NCBI GenBank assembly: GCA_023105745.1
Contig: JALGQZ010000014.1
Location: forward strand, 9,915,888-9,979,887
Length of the DNA: 64,000 nucleotides
Direction: 5' to 3'
Source: Austropuccinia psidii
Lineage: Eukaryota > Basidiomycota > Pucciniomycetes > Pucciniales > Sphaerophragmiaceae
Shown here in pieces: positions 12,021-23,399 of the stretch. A model generated the notes under the pieces. The model was not told the DNA's origin. It worked only from the letters and a program-made list of their open reading frames with translations, and did no database searches. Numbering within the stretch: position 1 is the first letter of the stretch; each line of letters starts with the position of its first letter. The position numbers were made by a program, and so were the translations under genes.

Positions 12021-12974
12021 TCAGTCAAAAACATTTTTCTATTAGGGAATTTGCCTTTTACTGTGATCTATGAAGACTTGTGTTCTTCATCTTTTAGCAA
12101 TTTGCCTTTAGAAGTTAAAACTGGGTTAATCACTGTTATTTTCCCAATACAAATTATCAAGGTTGGTTGACCTTTTATGGAGGCTGAATTTTGTGGTTTT
12201 CTGGACCTTTGAGTGGCTATGGGTGTCTACGGATTGGCTCTGATGGGGCTTTCACTTTTCCTCTTCCCTTTTCCCTTCTGCACATGGTGTGTGTCTGAGG
12301 GTTTCACTGGTGGTTTTTCCTGTAACCTTTCTTCTAGTGGTATCAAGTTTTTTCCACTAGTAGTAAAAATAATTGGACTTGTGTTAGTTTTTTACTCTTA
12401 ACAATGCTTCTGCCTGTCAAAGAATAGCTTCTGGTGTATTATATGGCTGTATTACACCTCTGTACAGATAATTTGGGCTGGTAATACCAAATTCCACATC
12501 ATGATATTGCTTGACAGATTTTTTGGTTACAGCTGTAGCTCAAATCTCAAAGTTTTTATCCTGGAATTAACAGTAATAACTTGAATAAAGTGGTTTGTTA
12601 TGAACAATGGAATATTCTTATATATTCATTCATTTTTTCTGAAATGTTTATTGAAAGTACAGAGGATTCTTTTAGGACTTTAAAAGAATAAAAAATATGT
12701 ATTTCTTAGTTTCATATTAAGAAAATATGCCAAGATAGGACTCTGGTAATTAAGTTATAATGTACCCTGTCAAAAAATGCATCAAAAGGAAAAAGCGCAG
12801 TGGTATATTTCAAAATACCACTCAAAAAAATAATATATGATGTTTGATCTATTATTAGTCTTGAATTGAAGGATCTTTACACCTAAATAAGGAATAATAT
12901 GAAGATAAAAAGGTAAAAGTAAGAAAAAACTCACTTTTACACAAAAAAGTATAAAGAAAGCTCAAAAAAAACAT
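12021..12974 (-). other. gypsy-1 5' leader, non-coding
   Basis: Sequence between gag and the 5' LTR on the minus strand. Plus-strand frames such as 12213-12401 are hydrophobic shadows without recognisable motifs. I see no gene. Confidence 0.5.
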
Positions 12975-12990
12975 GGCCAGGCCCCCAAAA
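12975..12990 (-). other. possible primer-binding site of gypsy-1
   Basis: Directly inside the 5' LTR the minus strand reads TTTTGGGGGCCTGGCC. A TGG just inside an LTR usually pairs with the CCA end of a tRNA primer. I cannot name the tRNA. Confidence 0.4.
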
Positions 12991-14386
12991 TGTCAGGCTT
13001 AGTCTATTAAAAGGTAGTAAGTAATGTATTTACGACTGTGGCTATGACTTTGAAATGGTAAGATATGATAAGAGATATTGTTTATTAGATTTTTAAGGGC
13101 TTTACTTTATAATATAGTGGTGGTGAGTGTTACTAAATGCCCAGGATGCACTGTCTATCAGCTGGTTAACTATAGCAAAGCCGTACAATACTATGACTAG
13201 AGTTTAACCTAATTATTTCCAAGAGTATAACTGCTTTTGGCAGTTGTATTTTGTAAGAATTTCAGAGCAGGATGGTGTTTTCTCTTTTGAGGAGAGAAAG
13301 GTCCCTTTTTATCCTGAAATGGGTGAAAAGGTCCTCTATAACATTTCACATAGAGGAATTGAAGATTTTTCACTTCCAAGAACTGGCTTGTGCTTTTCAC
13401 AAGGCCTGTATAGCCTGTATTGGGCTCAGATGTGGTTTTTAAACCACACATGGGCAGTTCTCACCAAGACATGGTGAAAAATTTCATTTTGGGACCACAC
13501 AGCCCTCTTCTGATGTGTATGATGTATAGAATGCTGTGCAGAACCTGTAGGGAACCCCAGTATTGAAGCAGGTATGATGTATTGAAGGATAAAAAGGTTT
13601 GTTTGTCTAAGTGACACCTCATATTCAGATATATGAGGAAGTAGCCCACAGCAAAGGTGTATTGGCTTAACTGAATGTTTTTAACCTTGAAACTGCCATA
13701 AAACGTTTAGTTTTAAATATATTAAGATCAATTTTGGTTAATTATGTAGCCCTGAATGTGTTCTACACAATTGTACCTCATTAGATATGGCAAAGATACA
13801 CCATGTTTAATTCCCCTCAGCCAAAAATGGATTTTTCACAAATCCTGTATGAAACTTATTTGTGCCATAAATGTGTTTCTAGCTGATTTATGGGTAAGAT
13901 AGTAGCACCATCAGATAGCCCTGATTGTCCTATTTTCAAATTGACCCCACTTTAGGGATCTCACACTAAACCTGTAAAAGTTGGATGGGAGGAGAATATT
14001 TTATTCACCCTTATTTGGCTTTAATTTGGCCATAACTTCAGTACTTTTGATACTAGCTTATTTTAGCTAGTACCATTGGATAGCCCTGACTGAGAGCTTC
14101 AATTTGACTACCATTTTGATGTTTTTCAGCCTTATTATCTATATTCAAGCTGAAAAGTAAAAATTAAGGTTTATGCCCAGCAATTTCTTTGGGCCTGAAT
14201 AACTTTGTAATTCTTTTTCCTGGGCTATGGGACTTGTATATTTGTAAATGGGTGAGTTTCCTCCTTTTTAATACCTTCTGAGCTGGTTTGGCTCAGCTTC
14301 ATGTTCTGGTGGTATTTTACTCTACCATTGGTTTATAGTATTTTGGCTGTAATGCCTTTGCTCTGGTTTTGAGTCACAGTCTGACA
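12991..14386 (-). repeat. gypsy-1 5' LTR (right copy)
   Basis: 1396 bp with perfect 6-bp terminal inversions TGTCAG...CTGACA. Collinear with 306-1665. On the minus strand it lies upstream of gag, so it would have held the promoter. Frames inside it (13209-13649) are not genes. Confidence 0.92.
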
Positions 14387-14391
14387 CCCAA
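14387..14391. repeat. target site duplication of gypsy-1, right
   Basis: CCCAA, identical to 301-305. Confidence 0.88.
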
Positions 14392-15239
14392 AGCTTCAAT
14401 AATAAGGGACAGTGTAAAAAATGAGCTTACCTCTTCCCTATTTATTATAGCCCCTTTGATAACAATAAATAATAATAGAGTAAGTTTAAATAATTTTATT
14501 TCAATGAGAATTCAATAATTTTTTGAAAGCAAGTATAAAATAGTCAATATTTTATGTGTCTGAGTAAAAGCACAATATAAATGAAATAAGCCTGAATGAT
14601 AATTACGCTCATGGAACTGTCTGGTTAAATTTGGTAATTTGTTCAAATTAGTAAAGAATCTTGCTCTTGGGAGTATTTAATAGTAATATTACATAATTGA
14701 ATGAACATAATTTGAGTCCTTTATTGATATGATGACCCTTCTTATGCCTCAACTCTTCATGTTTGGGAATATTAGTTCTGACTGAGGCTTTATTTACAGC
14801 TGATCCCTTTAATGGTTCAGATTTTCTATTTCCCCTAAATGCATTTGAGTTTTTCAAAAATATATAATAAGTGAGATTCAAAATATTTACAGTGAAGAAA
14901 TACTCTTTTTTGCTTTTGGGGGGATCTTGAAGTTACATTTCAAATAGATAGCACAATGAGGTGTTATTCATATGTAAATTCTTCAAATTATGTCATCAAT
15001 TGATGAGGTTTCAATATAAAGAACTTCTTCAGAGTTCAATTAATTCCTTCATGGGACAAATACTTCTTCTTTTAAAACAAGGTCCAATCACTTTCTTGCA
15101 ATTCAAGTATTTCACATAAATTTCTCATGTTAATCAAATTACTTGATGTATAGTTTTTATTATTATTTTTGAGTTGAGAATTGAAGCCAATTAAATGGCT
15201 CTTGGTGTAATGGTAGGAAAAATATAATGAAGATATTAA
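14392..15239. other. AT-rich DNA with one unassigned minus-strand frame
   Basis: Mostly AT-rich non-coding DNA. The minus-strand frame 14648-14881 (77 aa, basic, with NRKSEPLKGSAVNK and HEELRHKKGHH) looks more protein-like than its surroundings, but I recognise no family. It could be a transposon remnant or chance. Confidence 0.3.
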
Positions 15240-16830
15240 CTAAAAAAGAATATCTTTTTAGCTCTGGAATGGGATTTTCCCCTAGATCTTAGGGAAACAA
15301 ATAAATGAATTTGAGATAAAATGATAAGATAAATGAAAAATAAAAAATATGTTCAAAATGTTTAAGTCAGTACTTCTTTCTAATTCCTGTTTATAATGAC
15401 ATAAAACTAGAAAGTAAAAAAATGAATTAAAACTTAGTTAATTCATAGCCTTGCCTAGGAATTTCCGATTTCAGGAATTTATTCTTCAAATTCCTGTGGG
15501 ATAATGAAAAATATTTCTTAGCTCAAATATTGTTCATTTATATATCAAAAATAAAAAAACTGGGCATTTTATGATCTTTCAAAGGCCTATCTGTTGCTTT
15601 TGCTTTGATCCTTTTTGCTCATTTGGGTTGGCAGTTTATGGTCTTGCCAAGAACCTTTTTTTTGCTTTATTTTTTTTATATAAATTAAGAATTAAAAAAT
15701 TTCAACCCAATATAATTATAAACAAAAATAAAAAATAAACCATCAGTTCAAAGACTTAATGAGGGCTTTTTTGTTTTTTTTTGCTAATTATTTCATTGAG
15801 CTAAAAACAAAATACTGAAAGATAAGTAAAATAAATAATCAATCATTTTATAAATAAACATAAGAATGAAATTGAGTGGTTTGATTCCTTTCTTAGGGAA
15901 TCTTTCATTATTTTATTTCTCAAAGCCCTGTAGCAATTAAGGATAGTAAATGACATACCACTTTGATTGTAACTAATAAAATCAAATTAGGTTTAAGTAA
16001 ATCATCAGCTTAAATCCTTGCTAAGGGTTACTTGTTTCAAGCCCTTTATGAAGGATTTATATACTGATATACATGTACTTTATGTCAGTTCTCAGTAATA
16101 TAATTTTAGAAAAAGAATTAAAATGGAAAAATCAGTAAGCTAATTTTTGAAAAAGATAAAAAAATAAAATCAAACAGTTTAAAGTCAATGTTGAGGACTT
16201 ATATTCTTTATAAGTCTGACTTAAAAAATAAAATTAGCCCAAAAAGAAAGATAGAAAAATTCAAACCAGAAGCTCAAAGCCATACTGAGGGCTTTTCTCT
16301 TTTCTGTGAATTATTTCATCCAAATGAAAAACACTGAAATATAAGTAAAATAAATAATAAAAAATTTAGTAAGTAAAGATAACAATGAGCTTGAGCACTT
16401 CAATGCCTTTCTCAGTAAATTTCTTATTTTATTTAAAAGACCTGTATCAATTGAAATACAGAATGTGTGATCAATTGAATCATAAAAGAATAAAGCTAAT
16501 AAGAAAGAATCATCCGTTTAAAGCCTTGATGAGGGCTCTAGCTCTGTTGGTTTTGTTGCCCTGTTTCATATAAGATTTAAATATGTAAGTTCAATTCAAT
16601 ATTAGGTAGGAACAAAATTTCAGAAGTTGAATTCCTTTCTGAAGCCATATTTAACTCAAGTCCTGTAGCTGAATAAAGTTTAAGGAAAAATACAACAGTT
16701 TAATTTCTTTCTCAGGACATTTTTGATGTTGAGTATTTGTTATATTCAAATAGCCCCAAAATCATTTTGATACACAATTAAAAAGTAATTTTTAAGAGTT
16801 TAAACTCTTTTTGAGGACTATTTGTTATCT
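15240..16830. repeat. degenerate tandem repeat array, unit roughly 100-130 bp
   Basis: A recurring module has the core CAGTTTAAAGCCTTGATGAG followed by GGCTTTT-type sequence, and often a second core CAAAGCCCTGTAGCAATT, separated by A-rich spacers. Core starts are near 15746, 15889, 16003, 16174, 16268, 16391, 16508, 16621, 16690 and 16793. Weaker versions lie near 15265, 15450 and 15570. Units are strongly diverged. Short frames inside (16385-16573) are not genes. It may be an old minisatellite or a subrepeat region of a retroelement. Confidence 0.6.
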
Positions 16831-18780
16831 TTATATTACTTTATTTTTATGTTTTCTGCTTTTTAAGACAAGATTGGGTAGACTTCTTTCAGATCTATTC
16901 TTCTGGAATGTCTTGAGACTTCCACGATTCAGTATATTTTATTAGTTAAATGGGGGCTAAGCCCTGTCTCTGTCAAAGAAATGATGGTCCGACTAATTAA
17001 GGCTTCATCAACTCATTGGTTGGCTTGTGTTTGGCCATTGGAAAGCTTCTCAGGGCTGATTATTCCCCAGTTTTATTATAATCACTTCGTGATAGCTGTT
17101 TTAAGGCTTTTGGATTGCCGTATTACTTCTTAGAATTACATAAGCTTTGATTTTTTGACAACTAAAGGATTTTTTACCCTTTTCACTGTATAGAAGGTAA
17201 TCGGGTGAGTCCTTCATGGCTCAGGATAGCTTCTTGTGAGGTGGTTTTTTGTATATCAATTCTCTGAAATCTTATATAGTGCTGAAATTCAAGTTGCATG
17301 CAGTAGTTATAGCCTCTTTTAACCTCCTAGGGCTCATTATTGCATCAGATACTGATAGAATGCCTCTTTGTGAGGTTTTGGTCACTTCTTCAGCTTTTAA
17401 TAAATCTTCAGTGTGATCCTAACCAAGTTAAGGGGTTTCATCTTTCACAAAATCCTAACTCCATGCTAAATCCACCCCAGCTCAGACCTGACATTTCTGG
17501 TGTACTAGTGAGGAGGTTAGTGATCCAAGTCCCTTGAGACATATTACCTCTTCCAAAGAAATCTCATCTGTCCTATTGTCATTGTAATCCCTCTCTGGGT
17601 GAATTCTTGCTACAAACAAATTTATCTTGGAAAAACTGTATGATTTGTTGGTTTGGACCAAAGATACAGTGCTTTGGAAGTAGTCTGCTTCCATCCTCCG
17701 ATACAGAGCTGATTCCACCTGCATCCACTGGATGTCACATACTACTGGATTCCTTTTCTTGTTATTTAAATTCTTCTATGGGTGAATCCCTGTGGTCTTT
17801 TAAATACTGTTTTGAGATACAGGAATTTCGTTAGAGTGATGCCTGAATAACTGTGTATCAAGAAATTACCTGCAGATATTTAAACACACTGCTCACGCAT
17901 TATGCGCCGCAGTTGTCTAGTTGTACGTTATAAGCTTCTTCCTGTCGCAACGGTAGTAATTCCTCACCACTTATCAATTGGAGGTGACGGATGAACTTTT
18001 GACTGAGGACAGTGCTTTTCTACACTCTTTCTAATCTTATCAGGCTGCATACTGTGAATTTGTTTTTCTTGATTGATTATGAGGCTTATTCCTTCCAATC
18101 GGTGGCAGTTATTGTTGAATTGAAATACTGTATCCTTCCAGCTCCATTATTTTGGGTTGTTTAAAGGGTTGGTTGAAGCTTGAAATACTGATTTTTGTAG
18201 GTTTTAATTGTTTTTGTGGTATATTGAGTGACCCAAAGCAGTAGTTAATTGCTTGTATCTGATTTTGACAATGATAGCCCTTTTAATTCAGTAATTAACA
18301 GTTTTAATTATTGATCTTTCATTATTCTGAGTAGGCTGTGTATCTCTCTGTATTGGTAGTTATGGCAGTTCATTCTTTGTGAGTTAGCTGCAGTGGGTCT
18401 TCTCAAGCGGAAATAACTCATGTCTTCTGCTGATTGTGGTAAGAAAAAAATTGAGTGAGTTGGATTTGGATGTACTCAAATCTCTAGGCTATACTGCTGA
18501 GAGGAAATTCTCAAGATATCCGGATTAAGCTCCTTTTGGTGTCAAGAAGGATTAAGTGGGTTCATGCGCTGCATCTGGGGTGGTTGGGCAGTGATTATGA
18601 TTACCCCTTCCTCTCCACTTCACTCCTGTTTCTCTTTTTGGAAAATAAATAAATAAATTATTTTTAAGGACTTTTTTCTCCCATTCTGTGAGAAGCCAAT
18701 AGTTGATTAAGAAATTAGTTCCCATATTGCAGTGTGAAGAGATCACCAAGGCCAATAAATTATTATTGCCTATTTTTAAA
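16831..18780. other. less AT-rich unidentified block, no gene assigned
   Basis: Composition is more mixed than the neighbours, with CG-containing stretches near 17890-18000 and 18500-18580. Plus-strand frames 17340-17537 and 17607-17834 and minus-strand 17482-17724 are short and match nothing I recognise. Internal near-repeats occur, for example 'TTGAAATACTG' at about 18120 and 18181, and 'GGGTGAAT' at about 17596 and 17780. Probably repeat-derived, but no terminus or domain supports a class. Confidence 0.35.
18589..18604. repeat. 16-bp motif shared with 41122-41137
   Basis: CAGTGATTATGATTAC occurs here and, exactly, at 41122-41137, followed both times by a C/T-rich stretch. It may be a conserved part of a short interspersed element or LTR. 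Confidence 0.4.
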
Positions 18781-20035
18781 AAGAGAAGTTATCATTCTTG
18801 AATTATAGCATCTAATCTCAATGAATACTTATTTTTGAGCTTTATTATAATTAAAAGAATCCTGTTACATTGAACACACTTTCAGTTCTGTTAGCATGTG
18901 TTTTTCTTGAAGAAGTATAAGTATAATTCAAATAAAAAGTTTAATCCCGTTCCCAAGAGATTCTTTGTGAAATTATAAAGTAAAAAACAGCTGTAATTGC
19001 TCTATTACATCAATTAATTATAAGTTCAATAAGAAATATAAGAAGACTTAATATAATTGTCTTAGTACCACTCTTCAAGACACAATAAATTTCTTGAATG
19101 ATATTCTTTGCATTAAAATTGAGGGTGGGTTTTTTTCCAATATTTAGGGCCCTGGGTACTGCTGTTTAAGCTAGATCTTCTATGGTCTTTGTGTTTGAAC
19201 TTATATCCCCCTCTTATGGTAATCCTAGTAAACTTAGGTAGTTATGGCTAATAAAGGGTTTCCTACTCTTTTGTCCTGTGTATAGTAATTCAGAGCTTCT
19301 TCATTTATTTCAAAGATTTCTTAACCTGGAGAATGTGATATATATCTATAGCCATTCCAGCTCCAATGTGCATTGAATTACAGGGTATATAGCCAATAGC
19401 AACCATTTTGTTCCGTCCTGAGTGTTTGGGTGGGATTCCGATTTCACTTATCAGTTTTAGATTGTTGAAGAAAACCTTTAATCATACGTTTTATGAAGGA
19501 ATATTTGGATAGTTATAGTGTAATTGATTTGTTTCCACAAAGGTAATTCTCTTATTTTTCTCCCTATGCTTTTAATTGGTAAATCTATAGTAAAGTCAAA
19601 AAATAAAAACTAAAATGAGATTAAATCCTGGTTGAGTTTTGCTTTTGAGCCTATTTAACTATCCTATCACTTGCTGTTTCTGAAAGATAAATCATTTATA
19701 GGAAATGTAAGCTTCATTTGTTTTGCTTTATATTCGTTCAATAAGAAAGAGTTGAGTAGAGTCTAATAGTTTTTTTTGAATACATATGTGTGTTCATTTC
19801 GTTAATTTTTGTTATTTTTTGATAAAATTTGAAAGAGTGAGATGAAATAAAATATTGTTATAATATTTTGTAAGTTTCTTCTTTCTTTTTTGTTATCATT
19901 TACCAATATAGATCAAGTTGATTTTTGATTAAAAATAAAAATAATAAATTTCCAATATCAGGTAAGTTTATATTTATTTTTTTTCTTCTAAACTAATATG
20001 AACTGAATCTGGTTTTTATATCTTTTTTAGGTTTA
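18781..20035. other. AT-rich non-coding DNA
   Basis: No coding frame, RNA gene or repeat boundary recognised. It lies beyond the distal end of the family-A coding region. Confidence 0.4.
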
Positions 20036-20756
20036 TTATGGAAGGAAAATCAAACCTAAAAGAGGAAAGAAGGAAAAAAGCTTATGGATGAAATAATGAA
20101 TTGAGGACTTAGCAAGTAATTTTTTTAACCAAGAAATTTCTTCAATAATTCTTGCTGAATATTTCCTCCCCTCCACTTTTCTCTTTTGAGACTCTTGAAA
20201 AAGCATTCTTGACAGAAGTAATGCCAATCCTCTGCCTTAATTCTGGCTCCATCATTTTTATCTCTGAGGATTTCTGGTATAAGTGTTTATTCCCAATGAA
20301 AATCCCAAAAGTAATTTTTACAATATAGCCTCCTGAGAATTTGCTAAATAATCATTTTTTAGTTTCAAAATGGTGATTTTTGAACCCTTCTTTGCATTCC
20401 CAGGTTCCCCAAAATGGTTATTTTCTGAGGTGTTCATCCATTGTAGGTATCTGCTTCCAGTATATGTTTCCAAGGTTTTCTTCAATTCCCTCCCAGGTTG
20501 GTAATTCCAGAAAACCATATTTTGATACGTTGAACCCAGGTAATTCTATAAATGGATGAGGTTTTATAATATCCATTGGTGCAATTTCTCTTTCAAAAAT
20601 GTCCTCAAACTCATTGTATGGAAGGACTATTGTTGAAATATCAGGAAAGGGCTCTGTTTTTATTTGAAATATCCATTCAGAATTTTCATTTGATTCTTGT
20701 GGATTATTGTAATTTTTCCAGGAATCTTCCTCTTTCCATATAGGATCTGTAGCCAT
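20036..20756 (-). pseudogene. family-A ORF3, unknown protein, broken
   Basis: A minus-strand frame starts with ATG at 20756 and is open for 112 codons, then continues past one stop (TTT context near 20417) in a coherent way to about 20036. The predicted product is acidic and rich in Trp, Asn and Glu (IWKEEDSWKNYNNPQE, PYNEFEDIFEREIAPMD, PGFNVSKYGFLELPTWEG). I recognise no enzyme motif, membrane segment or zinc finger. Its position after gag-protease and the absence of polymerase motifs are unusual. It may be a structural or accessory ORF of the element. Confidence 0.5.
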
Positions 20757-21049
20757 TGACTGAGTAAATTATTCAGGTAAGATTCATGATTTTATTTTTA
20801 AGGAGTGGTAGATGATTCTTGAAGTGTAAAAGGTAAGATGGCTTGAAAACAGTATGAAATTTACTATTAAAGATATAATGATTGAATGTTTTTTTGGTTG
20901 AATTATTTAGGCTTGATTAAATGGTTCTTATGCTTTGGGTGAGGGAAATTGGTTATTCTAGTTGATAAAATGTGTTTTCTTCCTTTATAAGGCAGGGGCA
21001 AACTGTCTAATCATTAATTAAGTTGTAATGTGAGTTTTTTATTTAATTT

Positions 21050-21291
21050 TTGGATTATAGAGCTGGTATATGTCTTTAATATAGGTCTGAGTGGTTTATA
21101 CTCTAGCTGGTCCATTAGTTCTTGGAAAATTTGATAATTGTTCTTGATATTTATAGATGATCCTTAAAGCTCAAAATGTTGCCTTTCTTTAGATCTTCAT
21201 ATTCTGCTTTCAAAATTAGATATTCATTAAGAATTTAATCTTCTTTCATTAACTCTTCCTCATATAATCTATAAATTGGTGGATTGGCCAT
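21050..21291 (-). pseudogene. family-A ORF2, unknown short protein, broken
   Basis: Minus-strand ATG at 21291 opens MANPPIYRLYEEELMKED, then a stop where Gln would fit, then ILNEYLILKAEYEDLKKGN. The charged heptad-like pattern suggests a short coiled coil. A frame change leads to YQEQLSNFPRTNGPARV. The family is unknown. Confidence 0.4.
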
Positions 21292-21539
21292 GGTGGGGTT
21301 CATTTATATTTTTTGTAATTATATGTTTCTTATAGGTATTTTATATATATGTAAATATTTATAAGAACTACTTTTTTGATGAATTTCTTCCTTTTTGAGG
21401 CAGGAAGTCACTGAATTATCAGAGAAAAATTGATAAAAAATAAATAAACAGAACTCATCATATATTTCATGAATTATACTGATACATTATTAGAGGGAAA
21501 TTGTCTTAATGCTGTTGATTTCTTTTGGAGTTGAACTCT

Positions 21540-22430
21540 CCCAATTGGGAAAGGTGAGTGTATGTTGAGTAATCTTACCAAAATAGGGTCTTTGAGGGCT
21601 TCCATAAAGGCATTTATTTCTTCCATTTCTGATTTTGATGGATATTTTAGCCACTATAAATTCTCATCAATAAATATATATCCATCTCCAGCCCATTTCA
21701 TTCTTCCACTTTTGTATGTTGATCCATTTGATCCAAGGTACCATTGGGCCAAAATTTTATTTAATTAGAGTCTTCTTCTTGAGAATATTCCCATTGCAAA
21801 TGTTCTATTCCAAAATTGATTTCCAATGTTCCCTTTGATTCCCTATTCAGTTAATAACTCTAATAATTGGATATTTTTCAAGGTTTCTCTTGGAAGATGA
21901 TATATATATTTGTCTGCACATAAGCTTTATTGATATTCATCCCAATAAATGTCTTCAAATGATGTAATGTATGGCAGGTGAATTTATCTGGGTTCATTTT
22001 CTAGGTAATATTCTGTTTATTCTTCTTCATTTAGAGTTTTATGAATGAATTCAGGGATTTAAAGCTGCCATTAATAAGGTTCCTCTTGGTTTTCTAATTG
22101 TCTCTTAATTTTGAATTCTTTTCTATTTCATCAGTTATCTCTTCCTCTGAAAGCTCATGATTTTCACTAAATCTGACTTTCTTCTTTTTTTTGTTTAGTT
22201 TTGAGATGCTTTCCATTTATTTTCTCATTTCCATCCACCATAATCTGACAGTGTTCTTCATCATTAAAAATTGGCTTGTGAACTATTTTGGGTAGCATGT
22301 ATTCAGAGGAGGAATCTTCAGGATCTATTCTGAGGTTGTTTGGCCATTTATTGTTTTGAAATTTTTGGTCAGATTCATCCATTTTTGGAGATATGGCTAG
22401 CTCTTGGGTCTTGTAGTTAAATTTGATTAT
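21540..22430 (-). pseudogene. family-A ORF1 C-terminal module, unknown, many Gln-to-stop changes
   Basis: The minus strand from about 22430 to 21540 keeps long coherent protein sequence interrupted almost only by TAA/TAG where Gln would fit. Landmarks: KWPNNLRIDPEDSSSEYM (about 22330), YITSFEDIYWDEY (about 21955), WNRTFAMGIFSRRRL (about 21800), WYLGSNGSTYKSGRMKWAG (about 21725), FMEALKDPILVRLLNIH (about 21600). I do not recognise the domain. It lacks RT, RNase H and integrase motifs. Being conserved next to a retropepsin suggests it belonged to the same polyprotein or element. Confidence 0.5.
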
Positions 22431-22445
22431 GTTATGGCCTCTTTT

Positions 22446-23004
22446 TTAATTTTGAAACTTCTTTACTGGGGTATTTCTGACCAATTTGGCCATATTGCAT
22501 AAATTCATTCCTCTAGGTGTACCAGTTTTCCACCTAATTTCTTGAGGTTTGCATAATGGCATGCATAATCTTCTTCCACCAGGCTCTTGATAACTGAGTA
22601 TTTCACCTTGTTTGTGGAAGAATTCTAACCTAATGTTGTTGTCTTCAAAAAAAGGTCTTCCAAGTACTTTATTTACAGATACTTTTTCAATTAAAAAAGA
22701 GAATTTTAGTTTCTTCACCTGTGACCAAAATAATTGGAATAAATTCTGATAATTCCATCAATGGAGTGGTATGGCCTCCAATTACCTTAAGATTAATGTT
22801 AAATTTTCTTGTGGTTAGTGAATCTTTTATTGCTATTCCTTCTGTTATTATTTTTATTTCTACCCCAGTTTCCACTAATGATCTGATAGCATATTTTTTT
22901 CTTTCCAGATAAGATTTCCATAAATCACAAAGGACAAGCATAATGAATCTTGTGATTTGGTATTTCTTTGAATACAAATGATAATAGTTTTTCTTTAATA
23001 TCAA
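22446..23004 (-). pseudogene. family-A retropepsin and downstream LGRPF region
   Basis: The minus frame 22687-23004 contains SLVETGVEIKIITEG, a retropepsin active site with Glu in place of the catalytic Asp (codon near 22870-22872). It continues with NLKVIGGHTTPLMELSEF. A frameshift leads into 22446-22718: VLGRPFFEDNNIRLEFFH, QGEILSYQEPGGRRLCMPL. The LGRPF-IRLEF pattern is what I associate with the region after the protease of basidiomycete gypsy Gag-Pro proteins. The protease would mature Gag. The Asp-to-Glu change and frameshift make activity unlikely. Confidence 0.7.
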
Positions 23005-23399
23005 TTTATTTTAGTTATTTAATTTTCATCTTGCTTTTTTTGATAATGCCTGTACTTTATGGACAAAATTGGGTGACATCCTCAGAATCCCTTCAATGGT
23101 TATGTTGATCTTGTGCTGCATGATTTTCTTGATAATTTTTCAATGTCTAATTTGGTTTCAACTTGTCTCTTTTGATGTTTTGTTACTTTCTTTTCTTCTT
23201 TGGGAAGGTTTTAATCCTCTTTTTATTGGAAATATCTCCAATTTCCTCCTTACATTGGTCTGGTTTTGGAATTTTCTGGGAATTTTTACTATTTATTCCT
23301 CTCTTTCTTCTTCATTGTGAGTTCCTGGAATGGATTCTTTCTTCTTTTAATTTTGAGTTTTATTTTGAGCTTTTCTTTCTATCCTTTGTTTAGCTTTCC

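Larger units (their letters stand above)
306..14386 (-). mobile_element. Ty3/gypsy LTR retrotransposon (gypsy-1), degenerate, nearly full length
   Basis: A complete but decayed Ty3/gypsy element transcribed on the minus strand. Long direct repeats lie at 306-1665 and 12991-14386. Both begin like TGTCAG and end like CTGACA (left copy TTTCAG...CTGAGA). The outer flanks are an exact 5-bp duplication, CCCAA at 301-305 and 14387-14391, which proves one insertion event. Read on the minus strand the order is 5' LTR, primer-binding region, gag, protease, RT, RNase H, integrase, nested copia, polypurine tract, 3' LTR. All coding parts carry stops, frameshifts or catalytic substitutions, so the element should be non-autonomous. 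Subtracting the nested copia leaves about 9.5 kb, normal for a large fungal gypsy element. The two LTRs differ by many substitutions and indels, so the insertion is old. Confidence 0.93.

Noticed and set aside
306..14386. Family C and gypsy-1 LTRs as one family because both begin TGTCA and are about 1.4 kb
   Set aside because: Internal sequences do not share the landmark blocks. The similar size and ends appear coincidental.
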